14,043 nucleotides of DNA. Origin: Dehalococcoidales bacterium (GTDB lineage: Bacteria; Chloroflexota; Dehalococcoidia; Dehalococcoidales; UBA3254). The first letter of the stretch is position 1. The number at the start of each line of letters is the position of its first letter. The stretch spans positions 1 to 14,043 of the forward strand of contig JAFGOB010000181.1 in NCBI GenBank assembly GCA_016926695.1, in the 5' to 3' direction. The notes below the pieces were generated by a model. It saw nothing but the letters and a program-made list of their open reading frames with translations. It was not told where the DNA came from and ran no database searches. Positions 8,001-12,133 of the stretch are shown piece by piece. The translations under genes and the position numbers were made by a program.

Positions 8001-9328
8001 TAAATGATTTCCTTGACCTCTCCAAGATCCAGGCCGGACGTATGCAGTGGCAGACAACCGAACTGTCTCTGGCGGATGCGATTCATTCAGCCGTCACGGC
8101 TTCGCGTCCCCTCATCCAAAAAGCCGGACTGGTATTTTCAGTGGAGGTTGAGCCGGACTTGCCCCCGGTGATGTGCGATAAGGACAGGCTGATCCAGGTT
8201 ATCACCAACCTGCTGGGAAACGCCGTAAAATTTACCCCGGAGAACGGTAAAATATCAGTCCGTGCCGGTTCGGACAGGAGCATTAACGGTATGAAAGGCA
8301 ATGCCATCACCGTGACAGTAACCGACACGGGGATAGGTATAGCCCCGGAAAACCACCAGCGCATCTTCGAAAAATTCGGCCAGGTGGGAGATGTGCTGAA
8401 GGACAGACCCAAAGGGACCGGCCTCGGTCTGCCCATCTGTAAAAAGATCATAGAACACTACGGCGGTCAAATATGGGTAGAGAGCGAACTGGGCAAGGGA
8501 ACAACTTTCCTGTTCACCCTGCCGGTTATCAAAGATAAAAAAATGCAGGCCGTTCAAGCGGAAGACCAGGCATCCGACCCGCTTTCATCAACCTGCAAGA
8601 CCATCCTGGTAGTGGACGACGAGGCTAACATACGCCGCTTTATCCGCCACGAGCTCACCGCAAGGGGACACAAGGTGATAGAAGCATCAGGAGGCAAGGA
8701 GGCTGTTGATCTGGCCAGAAAACATCATCCCGATTTGATTACCCTGGATATCGCCATGCCCGATCTGGACGGTTTCGATGTTACCGCCGTGCTGAAAAAC
8801 GATACGGCTACCAGTCGTATTCCCATTCTGATTATTTCCGTTGTCGAGGACAAACAAAAAGCCTACACACTGGGGGCCAACGATTACATCACCAAACCTA
8901 TCAGTATCGATATCCTGCTTCAGCGGGTGAACCATCTGCTCAAGGAAAACCGCGGGAAGATACTTATTACAGACGACGACCAGAACCTGTCCCATTCGCT
9001 TGAGTTCGAGCTGAAAAAACGGGGATTTACCACCTTCTGCGCCTGCAACGGAAAAGAGGCCCTGTCCGCCGTCGATTCTCTGTGCCCGGACCTCATCCTG
9101 CTGGATATCATGATGCCCGTAATGGACGGGTATGAGGTGCTAAGTCACCTGAAAAGCAAAGAGACAACTAAAAATATTCCTATCATTATCATGACAGGCG
9201 TTGAAATCGACGGGGCCAGGGTGAAAGCACTTTCCCTCGGCGCTGACGAATATATCCAGAAATCAGCGGGATTCGAGCGCCTGTTCGAGGTAGTTGAAAA
9301 ATTTTCGGCGGCAAAGACCGGGGATTAG
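5084..9328 (+). CDS. Soluble multi-PAS/GAF hybrid histidine kinase with two C-terminal receivers
   Basis: This 1414-residue protein has no membrane segment. In order I see PAS-like domains at about residues 12-118, 140-246, 252-362 and 370-489. A GAF domain follows (about 496-656, with an ALVGVANKNGSYDDIDVQQL end), then PAS at about 663-779 and 784-906, several closed by DITERK/DVSERK linkers. The kinase core has HisKA with phosphoacceptor H929 (VSHELRTPL), N box N1042/N1046, G1 box D1081-G1085 (DTGIGI) and G2 box G1111-L1116 (GTGLGL). Two receivers follow: REC1 (about 1172-1290; D1178/D1179, D1222, and a normal KP lysine) and REC2 (about 1292-1410; D1297/D1298, D1341), where the usual KP is KS (EYIQKSAG). 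It probably senses a cytosolic cue (redox, ligand or energy state) and relays phosphate from H929 to its own receivers and possibly to the upstream receiver protein. The ATG at 5084 has AGGAGGT at 5071-5077. The first two PAS assignments are the weakest. Confidence 0.95.
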   Translation: MNITDIYSTGLFEKVFSFIPDIAVIIDNQSSIRGTNRLFREAFSPGHKDILGQDLFEVIGSLPHETQYGRQSIEKGNADRQAVNFELSIEGANASSRRIRIDSQYLEHFSQGLRICVINFLPGEPTEESSAKNSGELTEHNAGLNLSLSSDGSLLSASREFLERMGYHPGELPALNLADIVREDQIPACFTILDRVKQGQGKEQMDTVFVKKDGGELYVKGHLEGIFENGRFSFARSILQDISRSNRMTASDNDILNNFPAPVFVVQNGILRLVNPRFQAATEYSESELLGREGIKLVHPEDRSSVQKNFTRMININKPAYSEFRLIRKSGEARWVSETIVPIHYKGENVGLGTLVDLTEWKVLTDALDESKNRYQTLFNSSSDAVYIVDMQHRFLEVNDAACKMLGYSRNEFFKIRLDDIKTPDYIQYVSDKKNAVSDKVSFSLESECITRDGKLVPVESHCTVIEYEKKKAILTVMRDVSERKLMEQIQKRTQRRLESTLNIAQFKSGHTRDLLYFALEEMVKLTDSSLGYLYLYDENKREFSLSAWSEDLMKLSRSKEIHNVCTPDQSGLIAELVKQRRPVITHESQKPSITANGYPEGDYEVTNSVSIPVLRDDAILALVGVANKNGSYDDIDVQQLTLLISSVWNIFDRRIAEEALRDSEQRYRQLIELSQDGILRIDENKHIVTVNQAACRIFGYSEEELSGMPLSRTYTRENQAQSFDRLHRLKNTQHRRFERIARRKDGSVFPAEVSISPLTQGFYLEVIRDITERKKMENELQESERKYKLLVENQTDLLVELTSFGELLFVNPAFCKLVEKSRQELLGIPLISLFHEDDISDTPFHPGTVPDVSPTTYSENRLLTGMGWRWIAWTINAVLDNRNNIVARTCMGRDITESKLAREELEKANRQLTELDKLKDNFLSTVSHELRTPLTSIKSFAEILLNYDEDKATQREFLGIINQESDRLTRLINDFLDLSKIQAGRMQWQTTELSLADAIHSAVTASRPLIQKAGLVFSVEVEPDLPPVMCDKDRLIQVITNLLGNAVKFTPENGKISVRAGSDRSINGMKGNAITVTVTDTGIGIAPENHQRIFEKFGQVGDVLKDRPKGTGLGLPICKKIIEHYGGQIWVESELGKGTTFLFTLPVIKDKKMQAVQAEDQASDPLSSTCKTILVVDDEANIRRFIRHELTARGHKVIEASGGKEAVDLARKHHPDLITLDIAMPDLDGFDVTAVLKNDTATSRIPILIISVVEDKQKAYTLGANDYITKPISIDILLQRVNHLLKENRGKILITDDDQNLSHSLEFELKKRGFTTFCACNGKEALSAVDSLCPDLILLDIMMPVMDGYEVLSHLKSKETTKNIPIIIMTGVEIDGARVKALSLGADEYIQKSAGFERLFEVVEKFSAAKTGD

Positions 9329-9336
9329 TCCCGCAT

Positions 9337-9389
9337 CCCGGCCTGCTGCCGGATAAGCAGCCGGATTATACGAAGGGGATCCTATCCGG
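9337..9389. terminator. Possible hairpins between convergent genes
   Basis: The 87-base gap between the hybrid kinase and the convergent receiver gene holds overlapping inverted repeats: CCGGC (9338-9342) with GCCGG (9348-9352), GCTGC (9345-9349) with GCAGC (9357-9361), and CCGGAT (9361-9366) with ATCCGG (9384-9389). No T-run follows on either strand, so intrinsic termination is only suggested by position between two gene ends. Confidence 0.3.
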
Positions 9390-9415
9390 GCAATAATACT
9401 GCCAAAACCAGGATA

Positions 9416-9790
9416 TCAACTCCCGGAAGGCAGCAGTTCTTTAATTTTGTTTAACAGGACTGTCCGGTCAACGGGTTTGGAGAAAAATTCATTTGCACCG
9501 ACATTCAAGGCCGTGTTTTTATCCGTATCCTGTCCCTTGGCAGAAAGCATAATCACGGGGATTTTGTTTATGGCGGAATCCTCCCGTATCCTGTGACAGA
9601 CCTCGAATCCATCCAAACCGGGCAACATCACGTCCAGTATCAGAAGAGAGGGGTTTTCTTCTCTCACCTTTCTCAGTCCCAACAGGCCGTTGGTGGCCGT
9701 AACAACCTCATACCCTTCTTTTTGAAGCACGTATTCAAGGTAACGCAGAAAACTGGGATCATCTTCAATGACAATGATTTTGGCGGCGAT
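9416..9790 (-). CDS. Stand-alone response regulator receiver, apparent ATC start codon
   Basis: This is a receiver-only protein of 124 residues if translation begins at the ATC at 9790-9788. From there the protein reads AAKIIVIEDDPSFLRYLEYV after the initiator, a normal receiver first strand with the acidic pocket at D10/D11. D53 (LLILDVMLPG), S83 (IMLSAKG) and K105 (FFSKPV) follow. These fall at the same numbers as in the receiver at 4646, so the proteins align without gaps from residue 1. A GGGAGG Shine-Dalgarno (9804-9799) lies eight bases before the ATC. No ATG, GTG or TTG exists in frame between the upstream stop (TAA) and the GTG at 9730; starting at that GTG would delete the first strand and the acidic pocket and leave 104 residues. 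Either ATC is used, or the start is mutated, or the base is a sequencing error. It converges on the hybrid kinase gene and could be one of its targets, though that is unproven. Confidence 0.85.
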   Translation of the reverse strand: MAAKIIVIEDDPSFLRYLEYVLQKEGYEVVTATNGLLGLRKVREENPSLLILDVMLPGLDGFEVCHRIREDSAINKIPVIMLSAKGQDTDKNTALNVGANEFFSKPVDRTVLLNKIKELLPSGS

Positions 9791-9809
9791 GCTCCGGTCC
9801 TCCCTGTTA

Positions 9810-9838
9810 ATTACACTGATACAGCTTTATTTCGTAAA
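9810..9838 (-). promoter_or_regulatory. Possible promoter of the minus-strand receiver gene
   Basis: On the minus strand, TTTACG (9838-9833) and TGTAAT (9815-9810) are separated by 17 bases, and the likely transcript start falls just before the GGGAGG Shine-Dalgarno. The -10 matches consensus at five of six bases; the -35 is weak. Confidence 0.3.
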
Positions 9839-9881
9839 TCCCTGATAATAACAGCACTTCACTTTTCAGCCCTGCCGGGTC

Positions 9882-9911
9882 AAAGAAAACGGCGCAACCT
9901 TTCGCGGGCCG
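9882..9911 (-). terminator. Possible terminator of the zinc-ribbon gene
   Basis: Read on the minus strand, about 70 bases after the zinc-ribbon stop, an imperfect GC-rich hairpin (CGGCCCGC, loop GAAAGGTT, then GCGCCG) is followed at once by TTTTCTTT (9889-9882). The stem needs a two-base bulge, so the call is tentative. Confidence 0.35.
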
Positions 9912-9980
9912 AAAATCTCCGGCTTACCACCACAAAGACTTCTGGCAATAAAGCCGAAAGCGGGATTGAAACAGGAAGCG

Positions 9981-10199
9981 CTATCTTCTCTCGATCATTA
10001 TCCTGTCCCAGTCAAGCTCTTTGTGACAGACAGGGCAAGCCTGCTTGACGGGCAACTCGGAATGGCACTCGGCACAATAGTATTTATCACCCTTTTTGTA
10101 AATTTCGGCTACCTCGTCCGGACTCTTGCCTTCAGCCATCTCATCATTTCTTATTTCCCTGTCGGACCTTACCCTATCCTGTTTTTCTTCCTTTTCCAT
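9981..10199 (-). CDS. Small zinc-ribbon protein
   Basis: This 72-residue protein has a highly charged N-terminal half (rich in Glu, Lys, Arg, Asp) and a C-terminal zinc ribbon. Two CxxC knuckles, C42/C45 (YYCAECHSE) and C55/C58 (ACPVCHKE), are nine residues apart, which suits one tetrahedral zinc site. It has no signal peptide or membrane segment, so it is cytoplasmic. The ATG at 10199 is preceded by a GGGGGA stretch seven bases upstream, an acceptable Shine-Dalgarno. The gene lies between a MarR gene and a receiver gene on the same strand, but terminator-like hairpins on both sides suggest it is transcribed alone. Proteins of this type bind nucleic acid or other proteins; I do not recognise a specific function. 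Confidence 0.75.
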   Translation of the reverse strand: MEKEEKQDRVRSDREIRNDEMAEGKSPDEVAEIYKKGDKYYCAECHSELPVKQACPVCHKELDWDRIMIERR

Positions 10200-10404
10200 T
10201 TCAAGTCCCCCTGTATTGCTACTTCAAAATACACACCGGACTTCCGACTGAAATTATCACCTTCTTTCATCCCGACAACCGTTCAGCCGGTCCGTATCAT
10301 CAGGGCTTTTGCTTAAGAATATAGCACACGTAATAAGGTCTGTACAGTCCCCGGTTTCCGGAACTATTATCAGTGGGAGATGAAGTGTGAATGTATTCTC
10401 CTGT

Positions 10405-10429
10405 AAAAAAGGCCGGTTTTACTGACCGG
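10405..10429 (-). terminator. Intrinsic terminator downstream of the MarR gene
   Basis: On the minus strand CCGGT (10429-10425), a seven-base loop and ACCGG (10417-10413) form a short stem followed by CC and six T (10410-10405). It lies about 90 bases after the MarR stop codon and precedes the zinc-ribbon gene. Confidence 0.55.
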
Positions 10430-10447
10430 ATATCCGGAAGATTATCC

Positions 10448-10479
10448 CCGGCAGGCGGACTCCAGTATCCGCCCGCCGG
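10448..10479 (-). repeat. Strong GC-rich inverted repeat after the MarR gene
   Basis: CCGGCAGGCGGA (10448-10459) and TCCGCCCGCCGG (10468-10479) pair over twelve positions with one mismatch around an eight-base loop. It lies 40 bases downstream of the MarR stop. No real T-run follows on either strand, so it may be an RNA 3'-end stabiliser or a first stem ahead of the T6 terminator. Confidence 0.5.
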
Positions 10480-10518
10480 TATTTCTAAGTCGATGTTCTC
10501 GCCAGTTTCACATCCTTC

Positions 10519-11016
10519 CTAATCGGAAGACGGAAGGGTATCCTTGTTGATGCCCAGCTCATCTGTTGTTTTGGAAATTATACTGTCCAGCGCCTGGTTT
10601 AAATGTTCGCGCTCATTATTTTCCAGATGGCCTATGATACGATGAATGGGGCCCCGCTTGGTTGTAAGCCGGTAGGCCTGATTACCCTTTTCAGTGATTT
10701 CTATCCTGATCATGTTCTTGCGGTTGGGATCGGTAGTCTTCCTGATCAGATTTTTCTCTTCCATCCTGTCCAGCATGGCTGAAACGGTGTGAGGCCTGCG
10801 GAAAATCAATCTGGCCACCTCCGCCGGGGTCAATTTCTCCTTTGAGTTATGAATGATGTGCAGGATAATGGCCTGTTCGGGGGTAATACCATACCTCTGA
10901 AGTTCAAGCTCCCTGGCCCTGAATACCAGATTCCTGGCCCTGGTTAATAAAATCCAGAGGTTGTAGTCTTTATCTTCCTGTGTAAAATACGACATTAAAT
11001 CCGGGTAGTTGACCAT
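10519..11016 (-). CDS. MarR-family transcriptional regulator
   Basis: This 165-residue protein has the MarR layout: an N-terminal dimerisation helix (about residues 15-40, RARNLVFRARELELQRYG), a winged helix-turn-helix at about residues 42-115, and C-terminal dimerisation helices (about 120-158). The HTH (LTPAEVARLIFRRPHTVSAMLDRMEEKNLI) and the wing (RKTTDPNRKNMIRIEITEKG) are clear. The ATG at 11016 has an AAGGAG Shine-Dalgarno at 11028-11023. Just upstream lie a 12-base perfect palindrome (AATATTAATATT, 11034-11045) and a seven-base inverted repeat, both possible operator sites, so autoregulation is likely. No efflux pump or enzyme gene is divergently paired within 1.1 kb, so the regulated genes are not evident. 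The family is certain; ligand and targets are unknown. Confidence 0.93.
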   Translation of the reverse strand: MVNYPDLMSYFTQEDKDYNLWILLTRARNLVFRARELELQRYGITPEQAIILHIIHNSKEKLTPAEVARLIFRRPHTVSAMLDRMEEKNLIRKTTDPNRKNMIRIEITEKGNQAYRLTTKRGPIHRIIGHLENNEREHLNQALDSIISKTTDELGINKDTLPSSD

Positions 11017-11033
11017 AAAATACTCCTTATATA

Positions 11034-11045
11034 AATATTAATATT
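11034..11045. promoter_or_regulatory. Palindrome AATATTAATATT, candidate MarR operator
   Basis: This is a perfect 12-base palindrome located five bases beyond the MarR Shine-Dalgarno, in the expected promoter region. MarR proteins usually bind AT-rich palindromes near their own promoters, so autoregulatory binding here is plausible; the AT-rich context makes chance occurrence possible. Confidence 0.4.
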
Positions 11046-11085
11046 CAGCCATATGTTGATTATTATCCAGATTTTCAAATGGCTG
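11046..11085. repeat. Inverted repeat CAGCCAT/ATGGCTG upstream of the MarR gene
   Basis: CAGCCAT (11046-11052) and ATGGCTG (11079-11085) are exact reverse complements separated by 26 bases, directly next to the AT-rich palindrome. They could be an operator pair or a stem in the leader RNA. Confidence 0.35.
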
Positions 11086-11477
11086 TTTTCGTATTCTTTA
11101 GTGGCTGCAATCACCAGTCCAGCAGGTCCTGGTATTATCGGAAAACCAGGTATCCGTACCCGGGTTATTGCCTTTATATTGACTATATTTACTGTTACGG
11201 AATGATGTGAGGCAACTGATTTTCCGGGAGGCCGGATATAGCTATACTATTGTCCACTGGAATTTCCTGAGATGTTGAAACGGTAACAAATCTGCGGAAT
11301 TATCCGAACTTTTTACGGTGTCCAGCGATAAATAAATCCAGCGGTGTTTCCCTGTAGAGGTTTAATGCCAGGAACAACCTTAGAAACGATCAGACCTTTT
11401 TCAAAACTCCCTTTAAAAAACCTGTAATAATCTCTCTATGTGTCTTGGCTAAATTGTTTCCGCAATACTCCTTATAA

Positions 11478-11521
11478 TAAAAAATGACTGAAAATGCTGG
11501 TTTTCGATGTTTCAGTCATTT
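11478..11521 (-). terminator. Perfect 12-bp hairpin with T-run
   Basis: AAATGACTGAAA (11482-11493) and TTTCAGTCATTT (11510-11521) are perfect complements around a 16-base loop. On the minus strand the stem runs into six T followed by ATTATA, which fits an intrinsic terminator, although the stem is AT-rich. It could end a second transcript read leftward through 11521-11780. Confidence 0.42.
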
Positions 11522-11668
11522 CCTTCCGTTGAGTTCCCGCTCTGGCGATATCCACTCCTTATACTATCTGTCCAGTTCTCTCCCGGTGTGTTTTTACATT
11601 AAAACCACTTCCAGGAAAATATACGGCTTGGCGGCCCTGCTGCACTCGAGGGAACCGTACTCAAAGCC

Positions 11669-11721
11669 AGCCGAAATATTAACGAACATGCGGTCCGGTT
11701 GAAAAAGAAGCCGAAATATTA
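11669..11721. repeat. 13-base direct repeat, 40 bases apart
   Basis: AGCCGAAATATTA occurs exactly at 11669-11681 and 11709-11721. Each copy is followed by a CCGGTT element (11695-11700 and 11747-11752), so a longer unit may have been duplicated and then diverged. Confidence 0.6.
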
Positions 11722-11748
11722 CAGAGCAAACCCATCCTGCCTGTATCC

Positions 11749-11769
11749 GGTTCGAATCCCTCTGAGACC
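11749..11769 (+). other. tRNA 3'-end-like fragment, possible old attachment site
   Basis: The 21 bases contain GGTTCGAATCC, a T-loop with its flanking Gs and Cs, followed by CTCTGAGACC, which looks like the 3' T-stem and acceptor strand. The 5' T-stem half does not pair beyond two bases, no complementary GGTCTCA lies upstream at tRNA distance, and no CCA follows. It is therefore not a tRNA gene, but it may be the tRNA-end duplicate left by an integrated element. Confidence 0.3.
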
Positions 11770-11781
11770 CTTGTTCTCTCT

Positions 11782-11821
11782 AAAAACCCGTGTTTTATAT
11801 CCTTTTGAAATATATACACGG
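11782..11821 (-). terminator. Intrinsic terminator of the candidate small RNA
   Basis: On the minus strand CCGTGT (11821-11816) pairs with ACACGG (11793-11788), with an inner TATAT/ATATA extension, followed by G and five T (11786-11782). On the plus strand no T-run follows, so the orientation is minus. Confidence 0.55.
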
Positions 11822-11898
11822 ACCGGCTGTTATTTCCTCTCTTGCGGGCAATTAAAGCATCCCGCCGGAGAAATTCATACTTCTTAATGGATTATCAT
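11782..11898 (-). ncRNA. Candidate orphan small RNA, about 116 nt
   Basis: A consensus promoter lies immediately upstream on the same strand, and a hairpin plus T5 ends the unit. The predicted RNA starts near 11897. It contains a long imperfect hairpin whose apex is GCGGG/CCCGC (11865-11861 with 11848-11844, 12-base loop), with further pairing of the flanking AUUUCUC and GAGAGGAAAU. A short single-stranded stretch leads to the terminator stem CCGTGT/ACACGG. The only frame inside begins ATGAATTTC and stops after eight codons, so a leader peptide is possible but a protein is not. I do not recognise it as 6S, SRP, RNase P, tmRNA or any riboswitch class. The assignment rests on promoter, fold and terminator logic only. 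Confidence 0.5.
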
Positions 11899-11903
11899 GT
11901 TAA

Positions 11904-11933
11904 ATTATACCATTGGTTAATAGTAAATGTCAA
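11904..11933 (-). promoter_or_regulatory. Consensus sigma-70-type promoter TTGACA-N18-TATAAT
   Basis: On the minus strand TTGACA (11933-11928) and TATAAT (11909-11904) match the consensus at all twelve positions, with an 18-base spacer. Transcription would start near 11897 and run leftward into the candidate small RNA. No protein gene starts within 850 bases downstream on that strand. Confidence 0.65.
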
Positions 11934-11973
11934 CTTAATTTTGTGGTTTCCTGCTGTATATTTCCTGTACAGC

Positions 11974-12080
11974 CGCTATGTGATTTTTTGCAGTACTTTT
12001 TTCCCTGGATGCAAGGTTGCGGCAACCCTTTCGCGCTATAATAATAGCGAATATAGTCAGCGGCCATATTTACGCGCTAT
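11974..12080. promoter_or_regulatory. Cluster of CGCTAT half-sites upstream of the membrane kinase
   Basis: CGCTAT occurs at 11974-11979, 12034-12039 and 12075-12080, and in reverse (ATAGCG) at 12044-12049. The middle pair forms the inverted repeat CGCTAT-AATA-ATAGCG, which contains a TATAAT (12037-12042). A second small palindrome, GGTTGCGGCAACC (12015-12027), lies just before it. This arrangement looks like a regulator-binding region overlapping the promoter of the kinase at 12134; no good -35 accompanies the TATAAT. Confidence 0.4.
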
Positions 12081-12133
12081 TCTTGTAGTAAAATGAGTAT
12101 TAATGCTAATAAACAATAACCGGAATGCATTAA

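Larger units (their letters stand above)
10200..10518. other. Intergenic stretch between zinc-ribbon and MarR genes
   Basis: I see no credible protein gene in these 319 bases. The left part should carry the promoter and leader of the zinc-ribbon gene; the nearest candidate on the minus strand is TTGTCG followed 16 bases later by TAATTT, which is weak. The right part holds the two hairpins described separately. The tetramer CCGG occurs seven times in about 130 bases (10351-10479), including the perfect palindrome CCGGATATCCGG at 10426-10437. Confidence 0.6.
11017..12133. other. 1.1-kb region without a credible protein gene
   Basis: Open frames here are short (up to 84 codons), lack Shine-Dalgarno sites and show no recognisable domain, so I call none. 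The region holds the MarR upstream repeats, recurring ACTCCTTATA decamers, a hairpin with a T-run (11482-11521), a 13-base direct repeat, a tRNA-3'-end-like fragment (11749-11769), a candidate small-RNA unit (11782-11933) and a cluster of CGCTAT half-sites ahead of the membrane kinase. I see nothing identifiable between about 11090 and 11460. Confidence 0.6.

Noticed and set aside
9820..9980. A riboswitch ahead of the minus-strand receiver gene
   Set aside because: I compared the GC-rich segment with c-di-GMP, cobalamin and SAM riboswitch cores from memory and found no consistent match; a terminator-like hairpin explains it better.
9593..10048. Plus-strand open frame of 151 codons
   Set aside because: It lies opposite the receiver gene and the end of the zinc-ribbon gene, has no Shine-Dalgarno and its product shows no fold or domain signature; the minus-strand frames carry clear domains.
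9966..10316. Plus-strand open frame of 116 codons opposite the zinc-ribbon gene
   Set aside because: The minus-strand frame has two CxxC knuckles and a usable start; the plus-strand frame has hydrophobic runs but no supporting signal.
11669..11721. CRISPR-like array from the 13-base repeat
   Set aside because: There are only two copies, the repeat is too short, there is no third unit and no cas gene is nearby.
11700..11772. A complete tRNA gene around the GGTTCGAATCC motif
   Set aside because: The 5' half of the T-stem does not pair, no D-arm, anticodon arm or matching 5' acceptor strand is found, and no CCA follows; only a 3'-end-like fragment remains.
11484..12096. Three plus-strand open frames of 72, 62 and 84 codons in the gene-poor region
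   Set aside because: They lack ribosome sites, overlap one another, run through the hairpins and tRNA-like fragment, and their products look like random translation.
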